41,769 nt of DNA from Rhodospirillales bacterium 20-60-12 (GTDB lineage Bacteria; Pseudomonadota; Alphaproteobacteria; Acetobacterales; Acetobacteraceae), in assembly GCA_002255495.1 (NCBI GenBank), contig NCAP01000005.1:1-41769 (forward strand). Reading direction: 5' to 3'. The notes below the pieces were generated by a model, which was not told where the DNA came from, made no database searches, and saw nothing but the letters and a program-made list of their open reading frames with translations. Each line of letters begins with the position of its first letter. The stretch's first letter is position 1. Made by a program: the position numbers and the translations under genes. This document shows positions 7,960-16,654 of the stretch, piece by piece.

Positions 7960-8033
7960 TGGAGCGGGTGACGGGAATCGAACCCGCACAACCAGCTTGG
8001 AAGGCTGGGACTCTACCGTTGAGCTACACCCGC
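7960..8033 (-). tRNA. tRNA-Gly (anticodon TCC)
   Basis: Read from 8033 on the minus strand: acceptor GCGGGTG/CACCCGC, D-arm GCTC/GAGT, anticodon stem CCAGC/GCTGG with loop CTTCCAA (anticodon TCC), and T-loop TTCGATT. The discriminator is T and CCA is encoded (7960-7962). It probably shares a transcript with tRNA-Trp, secE and nusG. Confidence 0.95.
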
Positions 8034-8181
8034 GTTGCCCCAAAGCTATACTGGCGCGCCACCGGGTCGGCAAGCAGCCCATCGCCGCCGATCACAACAT
8101 GGCGCAACCCGCCGCGCAGCTCTGGCCCCACCGCCGGCTTGGCCTTACAATGACAAAATAATCGGGAAGGAAACCAAGCGC

Positions 8182-8817
8182 ATGTCGAAAATGACACTAT
8201 GGGGCTTTGACGGTTCCACGTATGTCCGGACCATCAAAATGCTGCTGGCCGAAAAGGCCGCGACCGAGTTCGAGCAAGTTCAACTCAATGTCCTGGCCGG
8301 CGAGCCCAAGCAGCCCGACCATCTCAAGCGCCATCCGTTCGGCAAAGTGCCGGTGCTGGATCATGACGGCCTGCGGATTCTCGAAACCTCCGCCATCGCG
8401 CGCTATTTGAACGATATCCTGCCGGGCAAATCCCTCGTCCCCGCGACACCCCAGGATCGCGCGCGGATGGACATGATCATCGGCATCATCGATTCCTACG
8501 GCTATGGCGCGCTGATCGGCGGCATCGCGGCGTATCATCTCTTCCCTGATTTTGTCGGCGGCCAGAACCCGGCGGCCTTGCGAGCCGGATTGGAGAACGG
8601 CCGTAAAGTGCTCGAACTCGCCATGGCCACCAAAGGCACCTCGCCCTTCATCGCCGGCGATCTCAGCCTGGCCGATCTCTATCTTGCACCCATCATGTTC
8701 TATGTGTCCCTCACACCCGATCGGGACGCGATGTTCAAAGTCCCAGGCTTCGCCGATTGGTGGACCCATATCGAAGCCTTACCGAGCTATACCAAAACCA
8801 TGCCCAATCTGGGCTGA
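8182..8817 (+). CDS. Glutathione S-transferase family protein
   Basis: This 211-residue protein has a thioredoxin-like N-terminal domain (MTLWGFDGSTYVRTIKMLLAEK) with the glutathione-binding segment HPFGKVPVLDHDGLRILETSAIARYL (about 50-75), then an all-helical C-terminal domain ending in FADWWTHIEALPSYTKTMP. It probably conjugates or reduces electrophilic compounds in the cytoplasm. The ATG at 8182 is chosen because GGAAGGA lies upstream and the conserved domain starts there; a longer in-frame extension runs back into the tRNA-Gly region and is not credible. It is divergent from the tRNA genes and convergent with the photosynthesis block. Confidence 0.9.
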   Translation: MSKMTLWGFDGSTYVRTIKMLLAEKAATEFEQVQLNVLAGEPKQPDHLKRHPFGKVPVLDHDGLRILETSAIARYLNDILPGKSLVPATPQDRARMDMIIGIIDSYGYGALIGGIAAYHLFPDFVGGQNPAALRAGLENGRKVLELAMATKGTSPFIAGDLSLADLYLAPIMFYVSLTPDRDAMFKVPGFADWWTHIEALPSYTKTMPNLG

Positions 8818-8911
8818 TTGCGCGCCCGTTGGCCGAGGTCCTGACGCTGGCTGGCCTAGATCGAGATGGGTTTAGCCGGCATCAAGCGAATCCAGCTGAG
8901 CCCGTATTGAG

Positions 8912-9367
8912 CTAAATCGAGCGACGCGCTCGCTGGAGTCGCGCAGAAAGCACGGCCACCCAACCCGCCCGATCGACGATCAGCATGGTGGCAACACCCA
9001 AAGCAATGCCGCCGTGAAAGCACAGCGCGCCGGCGGCGATATGCTGCATATGCCAGATCAGGCCCGGCCCTGCCGCCATTGATCCGGCGGCGAGCAAATA
9101 TAAAATCGCCGCACCCCAGTTCACGGCACTGCCAAGGCGCCAGGCAAGCCCGGCCACGATCCCGGCGGCGAGGCTGGTTTTCACCAAGGATATGAAGCGG
9201 ATCAATGTTACATAATGTGGGTCACAACGAACCGGGGTATGCGGCGCCGCGCCGGCATAAAATCCACCGATGGCGGCACCAAGCACCACGATCGCCAAAG
9301 CCAGCCGCCAACGCGGCGCAGCACCCGTCCCCGCCAGGGAGGAGCCGGAGACCAGGCTTTCGCTCAA
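8912..9367 (-). CDS. Membrane protein of unknown function, downstream of hemC
   Basis: This 151-residue protein has about four predicted membrane helices (ALAIVVLGAAIGGFYAG; LVKTSLAAGIVAGLAW; AAILYLLAAGSMAAG; GALCFHGGIALGVATMLIV). I do not recognise a family. The only start near the hemC end is TTG at 9367, which overlaps the hemC stop (TTGA), so it is translationally coupled and probably the last gene of the minus-strand photosynthesis operon. Function is unknown. Confidence 0.6.
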   Translation of the reverse strand: MSESLVSGSSLAGTGAAPRWRLALAIVVLGAAIGGFYAGAAPHTPVRCDPHYVTLIRFISLVKTSLAAGIVAGLAWRLGSAVNWGAAILYLLAAGSMAAGPGLIWHMQHIAAGALCFHGGIALGVATMLIVDRAGWVAVLSARLQRARRSI

Positions 9368-10371
9368 GGCGCAAAAATCCAGGCCGGCGAATCGGTTTTC
9401 AAACTTTGGCCCAATTCATCGCCGATCCGCGCGGCATCGCTCAGCGGGCCGGATAATTTGCGCTTGAGCAGGAACACCCCATCCACGCTCGCCACCAGCC
9501 CCGTCAGATGCAAATCCCCGCTCGCACAGATCCGCGCATGAGCGCCGATCGGCGTGCTGCACGACCCATCGAGCCTCGCGAGCAGAGCCCGCTCGGCCGT
9601 GGCACAGGCCCGCGCATGTGCGTCTTCGATGGCGAGCAGCATCTCGCGCATCTGCTCGTCGTTTTCGCGCACCGTAATGCCGACAATGCCTTGCCCCGCG
9701 GCGGGCACCATCAATTCGGGATGAATGATCAATGAGGCCCGCTCTGCCAGCCCCAGCCTACGCAATCCGGCATAGGCCAGCAATGTCGCCTGGGTTGCGC
9801 CAGAGGCGACCTTGTCGAGCCTGGTTTGCACATTGCCCCTGATCAGCCCGACCTTCAGATCCGGCCGTGCGTGCAGCAATTGCGCCTGGCGCCGGACCGA
9901 GGCCGTGCCAACCGCGGCGCCATCGGGCAGGCAGGCCCATGGTTCCCAAGGGTCCGGTATCGCGCAATCGGGGCCAAGAACCAACACGTCGCTGGCATGT
10001 TCACGCGGCAATATGCAGCCCAGCAAAATGCCCGGCCGCATCGTGGTTTCCAGATCCTTCAGACTATGCACGGCAATATCGATCCGCCCGGCAAGCATCG
10101 CCTCGTCGATCTCCTTCGAGAAAAGGCCCTTGCCGCCAATGTCAGCAAGTCGGCAGCCGCTCGCCTGTGTCGCATCGCCGGTCGTGCGGATGATATCCAA
10201 AGACGTATTTTCACCCTCCAAGGCCGGGCAGGTCTTTTGCAAATCGCGAATGAACGCTTTGGTTTGAGTCAAAGCGAGGGGTGAGCCCCGCGTTCCCACC
10301 CGCAAGGGCAGAGCGCGGCGGTGCGGCGCGGGATAATCGACCTGCGCGGAATGCACCGTCAGCATATCCAT
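9364..10371 (-). CDS. hemC: Porphobilinogen deaminase (hydroxymethylbilane synthase)
   Basis: HemC condenses four porphobilinogens into hydroxymethylbilane. The 335-residue protein shows LRVGTRGSPLALTQT near the N-terminus, the LFSKEIDEAML and HSLKDL segments, SVRRQAQLLHARPDL, and the LDGSCSTPIGA motif with the cysteine that carries the dipyrromethane cofactor. The start could be 10371 or 10365; both fall just after the hemA stop, and an in-frame ATG at 10404 would overlap hemA. Its place after hemA in the photosynthesis operon implies co-regulated supply of early tetrapyrrole steps. Confidence 0.93.
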   Translation of the reverse strand: MDMLTVHSAQVDYPAPHRRALPLRVGTRGSPLALTQTKAFIRDLQKTCPALEGENTSLDIIRTTGDATQASGCRLADIGGKGLFSKEIDEAMLAGRIDIAVHSLKDLETTMRPGILLGCILPREHASDVLVLGPDCAIPDPWEPWACLPDGAAVGTASVRRQAQLLHARPDLKVGLIRGNVQTRLDKVASGATQATLLAYAGLRRLGLAERASLIIHPELMVPAAGQGIVGITVRENDEQMREMLLAIEDAHARACATAERALLARLDGSCSTPIGAHARICASGDLHLTGLVASVDGVFLLKRKLSGPLSDAARIGDELGQSLKTDSPAWIFAP

Positions 10372-10373
10372 CT

Positions 10374-11594
10374 CTATGCGGCCTGACGAATGGTCGGGAT
10401 GCATAATTCATCCCAGATCATGCTCAATGCCTCGACCAGCTGCGCGATATCCGCCTCCGAATGCAACGGCGAGGGTGTCAGCCTCAGCCGTTCAGTGCCG
10501 CGCGGGACCGTTGGATAATTGATCGGCTGCACATAAATGCCAAACCGGTCGAGCAGCGCATCGCTGATGCTTTTGCATTGCACCGGATCACCGACTATGA
10601 CCGGCACGATATGGCTCGGATTAGGCAGATGCGGCAGGCCCGCTTTGTCCAAAGCCGCACGCAATTTAGCCACCCGCTCATGCATCCGGTTGCGCTCTGT
10701 GGCGCTCGATTTCAAATGCCTGATGCTGGCCAGCGCCCCGGCCGCCACCATCGGCGGCAATGCGGTGGTGAAAATGAAACCCGACGCATAGCTGCGAATA
10801 AAATCGCACAACGCCGCCGATCCCGCGATATAACCACCGATCACGCCGAAGCCTTTCGCCAAAGTGCCCTCGATCACGGTCAGCCGGTCCTGCAAGCCGT
10901 CACGGTCCGAAAGGCCGCCGCCGCGAGGACCATAAAGCCCTACCGCATGCACCTCATCGAGATAGGTCATCGCACCAAACTCATCGGCGGCATCGCAAAT
11001 CTCGGCAATCGGCGCAACATCGCCGTCCATCGAGTAAACCGACTCAAAGGCAATCAAAATCGGCCGTCCCGGCTCAATGGCGGCGAGCTTTCGGCGCAAA
11101 TCAGCCACATCATTATGGGCAAAAACCTGGCACTCAGCGCGGCTATGGCGAATACCCTCGATCATCGACGCATGATTGCCCGCATCCGAGAGCACCACGC
11201 AGCCTTTCATCTTGGCCGCCAGCGTGCACAAGGTTGCCCAGTTCGACATATAGCCCGAATTGAACAGCAGGGCCGCTTCCTTGCGGTGCAGATCGGCCAA
11301 TTCATGTTCCAGCAACGTATGGAAATGGTTCGTGCCGGCAATATTGCGGGTGCCGCCCGCGCCGGCACCACATTTATCAAGCGCATCATGCATCGCGCTC
11401 AGCACTTTCGGGTGCTGCCCCATGCCGAGATAATCATTCGAACACCACACCGTCACCTTCCGCTCGCCATCGGCTGCATGTTGCATGGCGGAGGGGAACG
11501 CACCGGCCTGGCGTTCCAGATCGGCAAAAACACGATAATTGCCATCACGGTGCAAAATATCGAGCTGACTTTTAAAGAATGCTTGATAATCCAT
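10374..11594 (-). CDS. hemA: 5-aminolevulinate synthase
   Basis: This PLP enzyme condenses glycine with succinyl-CoA to 5-aminolevulinate, the C4 route of alphaproteobacteria. The 406-residue protein begins [23 protein letters not shown], has the glycine-rich [17 protein letters not shown], the [15 protein letters not shown] aspartate region, and the PLP lysine in [12 protein letters not shown]. The ATG at 11594 is chosen because homology begins there; a 48-residue upstream extension lies in the 3' end of the CobW domain. hemA at the end of the puh operon is the classic PGC arrangement. Confidence 0.95.
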   Translation of the reverse strand: MDYQAFFKSQLDILHRDGNYRVFADLERQAGAFPSAMQHAADGERKVTVWCSNDYLGMGQHPKVLSAMHDALDKCGAGAGGTRNIAGTNHFHTLLEHELADLHRKEAALLFNSGYMSNWATLCTLAAKMKGCVVLSDAGNHASMIEGIRHSRAECQVFAHNDVADLRRKLAAIEPGRPILIAFESVYSMDGDVAPIAEICDAADEFGAMTYLDEVHAVGLYGPRGGGLSDRDGLQDRLTVIEGTLAKGFGVIGGYIAGSAALCDFIRSYASGFIFTTALPPMVAAGALASIRHLKSSATERNRMHERVAKLRAALDKAGLPHLPNPSHIVPVIVGDPVQCKSISDALLDRFGIYVQPINYPTVPRGTERLRLTPSPLHSEADIAQLVEALSMIWDELCIPTIRQAA

Positions 11595-11622
11595 GGTGCT
11601 CTCGTGTTCTGATGATTGATGT

Positions 11623-13416
11623 TCAGGCGGCAAGTTGCAAAGCACAGGCAGTGAAACCGGCTTGCAAGGCCGCTTCATCCAAATCATGGCCAATCGCGAC
11701 CACGCGGGCTTGTTCATCGGCGCCGGGCGCGAAGGCATTCATGCTGGCATGGCCGCCGGCCACGTCGAAATGCACCCAACCGCCGCCGACACGGGCAATA
11801 CCCTTGACCCGTGCAATCGAGCCATAAATCTTGGTCGCCGCTATGGATTTCAAAATCTGCTGCAGCGCGTCCGCATTGCAGATTTCGGTGAATTCCATGT
11901 TCCAGGACGAGAATCCAAGCGCATCCTGGCCATGGTCATGATGATGGTGGTCATGCGGTTCATGGTCATTATGATCATGATCGTGCCCGTGCCCGTGCCC
12001 GTGCTCATGATCATGTTCGTGCTCACGCGCAGGATGGTCAGCATTGTGTGCCACCGGGGCTGCGGTCATTTCCGCTTCAATCATGCCGTAACGCGCGGTC
12101 ATGATCGTCACCGCCGGATTGAGCCTGCGCAATGTCTCGGCCACCATCTCGCGTTCACCGTTCGACACCAGATCAGCCTTATTGACCACCAGCACCGAAG
12201 CAAGCCGCGCCTGGGCGGCAAAATGTGCGGGCAGTGAGGCATAATCGGCCAGGAACGCCCCGGCATCGATCACAGTGGTCACTTTCAAATCCCGCACAAA
12301 AGGCTGTAGAGCCGGCCGCTGCATGACCCCGATCAGCGAGGCGATATCGGCAACGCCCGAAGGCTCGATCAGCACCCGATCCGGCGCCCAGCGTGCCACC
12401 GTATCCTCCAACTGGCGTGACAAATCATCGCGCAACGAGCAGCAGATGCAGCCATTGGGCAGTTCCACGACATCCGCACCCTGGCCATTGAGCAGCGAAC
12501 CATCGATACCGACAGAGCTGAAATCATTGACCAGCACAACGGTTTTGCCCGACACTGACTGATCAGCCATCGCCAGATCAGCTAGACGGCGGCGCATGAA
12601 AGTGGTCTTGCCGGCACCCAGAAATCCCGCGACGATTTCAACATCGAACGCCTTGGTCGGCTTGCGTGATGCAAGGCCCCACTGCCAAAGCTTGCCCGCC
12701 GGCAGGGGAATAACCAGGAACCAATGCTCGAGGATCGCCAAGGCCATCATCGTGCCCAGAAACGTGTCAGCCGTGCGGGTGAATGCGCCATGCGCCTGGG
12801 CTGCCCGCTCGAACAGCAAGGTCGCGATCACCATTGAAATCGTGATCGAAAAAGGGAACAGCAAATTCATCGGCTTGCTCTTCAGGAAGCCTTTGAGAAA
12901 TTGCAGATGTTCAGGCAGGAACTCCTCATTCAGGTTTCGCACGCCGAGAAACACATTGAGCTTGGCGCTCTGATGCATCCACCACAGAACCATGAACGTC
13001 CACATGCCGACCTGATTGGGCTGGCCCCAAGTGAGTGCGACAATCACGCAGGCCGAGGCAATAATGGCCAGCTCATGCCACAGGCTGGTTTGAATCGCAT
13101 GGCCAAAATGTGCCCAGCCCGAGCAGCCTTCCGGGCAGGATTGTGTGCGCGGCCCGGTGACGAACCCCATATAGAAACTGATCTCTTGCCAGCCCCAGGC
13201 AAACAGGCCGAAAAAAAACGCCCAATACGCACTGGAAATACTCGTCATACCCGATGTTGTTTGGATCCCCCACAAGCAGCCGAGCAGAACCAAAGTTGCG
13301 CCAACCATGCTATATTTGAAGGTCTTGCGCGGCAGATTATCGAGAAAAATAATCGCCCCGGTGCTGAACCACCAGACGAATAGCGCAAATAAACCAGGCA
13401 GAACGTAAGCGGTCAT
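11623..13416 (-). CDS. Fusion: PuhE photosynthetic complex assembly protein + COG0523 (CobW-like) metallochaperone GTPase
   Basis: One uninterrupted 597-residue frame joins two proteins. Residues 1-250 are PuhE: several membrane helices, the [18 protein letters not shown] and HELAIIA segments, [22 protein letters not shown], and [12 protein letters not shown] at the end. PuhE proteins are usually about 260-275 residues and assist reaction-centre and pigment assembly. From residue 257 a complete COG0523 G3E GTPase follows: Walker A GFLGAGKT (264-271), the metal-binding CICC motif (323-326), [13 protein letters not shown] (412-415), a histidine/aspartate run (about 465-496) and a CobW C-terminal domain. 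COG0523 proteins deliver metals, often zinc, to target enzymes. The start at 13416 follows GAGGAA. The GTPase domain would face the cytoplasm. It lies between acsF and hemA. Confidence 0.88.
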   Translation of the reverse strand: MTAYVLPGLFALFVWWFSTGAIIFLDNLPRKTFKYSMVGATLVLLGCLWGIQTTSGMTSISSAYWAFFFGLFAWGWQEISFYMGFVTGPRTQSCPEGCSGWAHFGHAIQTSLWHELAIIASACVIVALTWGQPNQVGMWTFMVLWWMHQSAKLNVFLGVRNLNEEFLPEHLQFLKGFLKSKPMNLLFPFSITISMVIATLLFERAAQAHGAFTRTADTFLGTMMALAILEHWFLVIPLPAGKLWQWGLASRKPTKAFDVEIVAGFLGAGKTTFMRRRLADLAMADQSVSGKTVVLVNDFSSVGIDGSLLNGQGADVVELPNGCICCSLRDDLSRQLEDTVARWAPDRVLIEPSGVADIASLIGVMQRPALQPFVRDLKVTTVIDAGAFLADYASLPAHFAAQARLASVLVVNKADLVSNGEREMVAETLRRLNPAVTIMTARYGMIEAEMTAAPVAHNADHPAREHEHDHEHGHGHGHDHDHNDHEPHDHHHHDHGQDALGFSSWNMEFTEICNADALQQILKSIAATKIYGSIARVKGIARVGGGWVHFDVAGGHASMNAFAPGADEQARVVAIGHDLDEAALQAGFTACALQLAA

Positions 13417-13431
13417 GAAATATTCCTCGCT

Positions 13432-14499
13432 TTACCAGCTTGCTGCCATCCGCACATCCTGCGGCAGGTCATGTTGTTTGGGAGTGAGGAAATAAAGCCG
13501 ACCAAAAATCGCAGCGGCCTTGATTTTCAAACCAAGCCCGACAATTTTTGAGCCCAGATCGGTTCGCCCGCGCATCGCCAATGTTTTGTCGTTGATCACC
13601 CGCAACGCCTCAAGCCCACGCTTGAAAGCCGGATGATCCAAATCAAGGCTGACCGGAAACACCTGCTTGGTAATCTCGGTGGTGATCCGGAAAACCTGAA
13701 AATCATACTCGGTCGGGTCCAGGCCCAAAGCCGCGTGAAAAACCGGTCGCGCATGGTCACGCACATACATCGTCGCAAATACCGCAAGTAAAAAAAACCG
13801 GATCCAGAGCTTGTTCACGCCCCGCAGCATCCAGGGGTTGGAGCGCATCAGCAGCGCAAAGGCCTCACCATGGCGAAACTCATCATTGCACCATTCACGA
13901 AACCACAGAAAAATCGGATGAATACGGTTTTCCGGATGCCGTTCAAGCTGGCGATAAATCGAGATATACCGCGCATAACCGATCTTTTCCGAAAGATACG
14001 TCGCGTAGAAAATGAATTTCGGCGAAAAGAAATGATATTTCTTGGCCTTGGTCAAAAACCCAAGATCAACCTTCATATCGAAATCACGCAGTGTATCATT
14101 GATAAAACCGGCATGGCGAGCTTCATCGCGGCTCATATAGCCGAATAAGGCTTTCAGGTCGGGGTTTTGCGAGCGTTTGCGAATCTCGGCATAGAGCACG
14201 CAGCCGGAAAACTCAGCGGTCACCGAACTGACCAGAAAATCCAGCAACTCGGCGCGCAATTCAGGCGGCAGAGCTGACAAATCGGCATCCAGATCCGGCG
14301 TGCGAATAAAATGGCCCTTGTTCGGGTCTGCCTTGAACTCAGCGAGCAATTCGTCCCATTTCTGCCGCTCCAGCGACACATCCATCCGGTCCAGTTTTTT
14401 GAAATCTGTGGTGTAAAAGCGCGGACTCAGCATCGTCGAAGTCTGCGCCTGCTTGGTCTGCTCATTGGGGGCCATCGCCCCGGCTAATGTGGCGGACAT
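13432..14499 (-). CDS. acsF: Aerobic Mg-protoporphyrin IX monomethyl ester oxidative cyclase
   Basis: AcsF is the oxygen-dependent di-iron enzyme that forms the fifth ring of (bacterio)chlorophylls. The 355-residue protein carries the ferritin-like iron ligands in [22 protein letters not shown] and [11 protein letters not shown]. The start at 14499 is used because AAAGGA lies upstream and the preceding stop is at 14504; an in-frame ATG at 14544 would overlap that gene. Presence of AcsF, with no bchE in the window, fits aerobic pigment synthesis. It follows puhC and a small ORF and precedes the puhE fusion, the usual order. Confidence 0.96.
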   Translation of the reverse strand: MSATLAGAMAPNEQTKQAQTSTMLSPRFYTTDFKKLDRMDVSLERQKWDELLAEFKADPNKGHFIRTPDLDADLSALPPELRAELLDFLVSSVTAEFSGCVLYAEIRKRSQNPDLKALFGYMSRDEARHAGFINDTLRDFDMKVDLGFLTKAKKYHFFSPKFIFYATYLSEKIGYARYISIYRQLERHPENRIHPIFLWFREWCNDEFRHGEAFALLMRSNPWMLRGVNKLWIRFFLLAVFATMYVRDHARPVFHAALGLDPTEYDFQVFRITTEITKQVFPVSLDLDHPAFKRGLEALRVINDKTLAMRGRTDLGSKIVGLGLKIKAAAIFGRLYFLTPKQHDLPQDVRMAASW

Positions 14500-14503
14500 G
14501 ATG

Positions 14504-14791
14504 CTATTCCTTTGCCTGAAAGCCGACTTCGTAAAGTTCGGCAATTTCGAAAATCGAGGAGAATTCGGTCCATATCCGGTCGAAAAATCCCGCCCGTGTC
14601 AAAGTCGCGTGCCGTTGCCCGGTCAGCTTCTCGCCAAACCCAATGACGCTGGGCGCATCATGCACCATCACCACATCACCCGGCCCTATCTCGACATCCT
14701 CAGGGATGGCATGGGCATGGAAGCTCTCGACGGTCTGTTCGATATCGATGCTGCAGAGCAATTCGATCGTCCGTTGCGAACCACGAATCAT
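14504..14791 (-). CDS. Small conserved PGC protein between puhC and acsF
   Basis: This 95-residue soluble protein has no membrane segment. It is acidic, with [14 protein letters not shown] in the middle and [12 protein letters not shown] near the C-terminus. I do not recognise a functional domain. A small ORF occupies this slot between puhC and acsF in many purple-bacterial PGCs (sometimes counted in the puh series), so it is probably a real gene with a role near cyclase function or complex assembly. It overlaps the puhC stop by four bases and ends five bases before acsF. Confidence 0.75.
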   Translation of the reverse strand: MIRGSQRTIELLCSIDIEQTVESFHAHAIPEDVEIGPGDVVMVHDAPSVIGFGEKLTGQRHATLTRAGFFDRIWTEFSSIFEIAELYEVGFQAKE

Positions 14792-15234
14792 GGGTGTTCC
14801 TCCTCCCTTAGCAGGTGGGTGAACTCCGCCACATTGCTAGGGCCGAATGCTTCAAGTTCCACATGCTGTCCGGTTGCCAGATCGGTCAGCTCAAGCCGTC
14901 CGCCGGCGAGCTGCGTCAGCCGAAACGGCTTGTCCGATGAAATATGATCACGCGCACGCCCACCTGCCAAAACCCGCATCGTGGTGCGCAAAAACCCGTC
15001 ATCGCGGGCGGCAATCTGGGCCACCGTCCTGCCGCTTGGCGCGTCGATCACCGCGACGCCGCCATTGGGCAAATCATGGAATTGCAAATCATACGCCGCA
15101 ATCACCGCCGGATGAGTGCGCGAGGCGGTAAAATCCGTCAGCCGGGCAGTAGCCGATAGTAGTAACACGCCGCCCAAAACGATCCCGGCCGTCATCAGCT
15201 GCCAGCGCGGGAAAGCTTCGGCGGTGTTGTTCAT
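14788..15234 (-). CDS. puhC: Photosynthetic complex assembly protein PuhC
   Basis: This 148-residue protein has one N-terminal membrane helix (LMTAGIVLGGVLLLSATA, about 13-30) and a periplasmic beta-rich domain with DLQFHDLPNGGVAVIDAPSG and DDGFLRTTMRVLAGGR, matching PuhC. PuhC assists organisation of the LH1-reaction centre core; mutants of Rhodobacter have impaired photosynthetic growth. It overlaps puhB and the small ORF by four bases on each side, so translation is coupled. Confidence 0.9.
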   Translation of the reverse strand: MNNTAEAFPRWQLMTAGIVLGGVLLLSATARLTDFTASRTHPAVIAAYDLQFHDLPNGGVAVIDAPSGRTVAQIAARDDGFLRTTMRVLAGGRARDHISSDKPFRLTQLAGGRLELTDLATGQHVELEAFGPSNVAEFTHLLREEEHP

Positions 15235-15869
15235 GCCGCGTGCGCCTGCAGCATGTCGGCGTCTGTACGGAGGGCCGTGGCGGGCGCGATAGAAACGCCT
15301 TGCCCCAAACCTTCACCAAGCATCCGCGCGGCTGATTCAGGGGCGGGGATGCAACGCAACACAGGTTCGTTGCGGCCTTGCTTGCCGGCCTTCACATGCG
15401 GCCATAGCAGCAAATATGATAACCGCGATTGTTCCTGCAGCCGCAGCGCAATATCACCGGTGCCATCGGCATGGCGGCGCATATCAACGGCGTCGATCGT
15501 ACGGAATGGCAAATTGATCGATTTCGGCAGAGCCACTCCGTAAGTAATCACAACGCGCTTACTCGTGATCGTGTAAGTGGTCGAGCGCGCGATAAACCAG
15601 GCGAACAGGCTGAACAACCCGATCGCCGCAGCCCCCAGCGCAATACCCGATGTCCCTGCTGACAGCGCATAACCAAAATCATGCCCCGCCATCATCGATC
15701 CGGCAATACGCCAGACGACCAAAGCAGCAAAATAATAGCCGACAATGCGAATTTTGAATGCCTTGACCGCTAGACTCTGCCAGCGCGGTGAACCCTGCCA
15801 GAGTTTTGTCTCGTCTGCCGGCAACGGGCCGGGCAAACCATCAACCGGTGCAGTTTCCATACGGCTCAT
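15231..15869 (-). CDS. puhB: Photosynthetic complex assembly protein PuhB
   Basis: This 212-residue protein has a PH-like domain and membrane helices: DETKLWQGSPRWQSLAVKAFKIR, then hydrophobic YYFAALVVWRIAGSM and IALGAAAIGLFSLFAWFIA, then YTITSKRVVITYGVALPKSINLPFRTIDAVDMRR. PuhB promotes reaction-centre assembly. The start at 15869 overlaps the puhA stop (ATGA). A longer in-frame extension lies inside puhA and is rejected. Confidence 0.92.
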   Translation of the reverse strand: MSRMETAPVDGLPGPLPADETKLWQGSPRWQSLAVKAFKIRIVGYYFAALVVWRIAGSMMAGHDFGYALSAGTSGIALGAAAIGLFSLFAWFIARSTTYTITSKRVVITYGVALPKSINLPFRTIDAVDMRRHADGTGDIALRLQEQSRLSYLLLWPHVKAGKQGRNEPVLRCIPAPESAARMLGEGLGQGVSIAPATALRTDADMLQAHAA

Positions 15870-16639
15870 ATCAGCGGCTCCTGGCGTGATGGCATGGCGT
15901 AAAGATGCCCGCTGGCGAAATAGGCCGCGATCCGATCTTCCTCGCGGGCAGTAATGCAATCCGGGCTGGCCGGCACCGGAGCGATCGTGAATTGATCAGC
16001 CGTCACCGAGACCACCCGCACATGGCCGCTGCGGGCGTTGGTGATCACTTTCACCAATTCCATCGGCACCAGCACATGCCGCGCTGCAGGATCGGCCAAC
16101 GCCACTTCCAAAAACCGCGCCTGGCACACCGCCCGGTCAACCCAGATATCGCTGACCACACCGGCGATCCGGCCATCCGCGGCAATCACATTCATGCCGC
16201 GCGGGTCTGGGTCTTCGCTCGCCACCGAATGATCGGTCGCGATGCGGATCGGCACGCAGCGATGCGCGCCTTCCATGGTCAGTTCGGGTTCCGGCTCGCG
16301 TTGTGTATAGGCCGCGGGCCCCACCCCATCGAGCATCGGGTTGCCCAGCGGGTGCAAAGGCGCGCCTTCCCAAGCCTCATAGGCGGCGGCATTCACCGTC
16401 TCCAACGGCTCTGCCCACGGCACGGATTTGGTCTTGCCGCTGTGCAGCAGGAAGGTTTTCGGCTTCGGCATGGGCAAAATACCATCCAGCCGCTCACCGG
16501 GCCGATTGGTGACCAGCGGAAATCCTTCGCGCTTGCTCTCCAGGGTCAGATAAATCACCAGCCCTGCGAAAAATATCCAGAACCCGTAAAGCGTGAGTTG
16601 CGCCACATCGATATAGCTGGTTATCGCACCGGTTTGCAT
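15866..16639 (-). CDS. puhA: Photosynthetic reaction centre H subunit
   Basis: This 257-residue protein has a single N-terminal membrane helix (ITSYIDVAQLTLYGFWIFFAGLVIYL) and a large cytoplasmic domain with the PRC-barrel segment IAADGRIAGVVSDIWVDRA and the preceding CVPIRIATDHSVASEDPDPRG. It caps the L/M core on the cytoplasmic side and guides protons to QB. Length is normal for the family. It is preceded by lhaA and followed by puhB with a four-base overlap. The core subunit genes pufL and pufM are outside the window. Confidence 0.96.
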   Translation of the reverse strand: MQTGAITSYIDVAQLTLYGFWIFFAGLVIYLTLESKREGFPLVTNRPGERLDGILPMPKPKTFLLHSGKTKSVPWAEPLETVNAAAYEAWEGAPLHPLGNPMLDGVGPAAYTQREPEPELTMEGAHRCVPIRIATDHSVASEDPDPRGMNVIAADGRIAGVVSDIWVDRAVCQARFLEVALADPAARHVLVPMELVKVITNARSGHVRVVSVTADQFTIAPVPASPDCITAREEDRIAAYFASGHLYAMPSRQEPLI

Positions 16640-16654
16640 AATGGATCCTCCTGG

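Noticed and set aside
8918..8932. Hairpin CGAGCG-ACG-CGCTCG as a terminator
   Set aside because: It lies in the last codons of the membrane-protein gene, has only a 6-bp stem and is followed by no real T-run.
10461..11612. 383-codon plus-strand open frame
   Set aside because: It is a shadow of hemA on the opposite strand in GC-rich DNA, with no domain and no ribosome site.
11929..12030. Short repeated DNA units that could suggest a CRISPR or tandem repeat array
   Set aside because: They are His/Asp/Gly codons of the metal-binding run in the COG0523 domain; there are no spacers or constant-length repeats. I saw no CRISPR array in the window.
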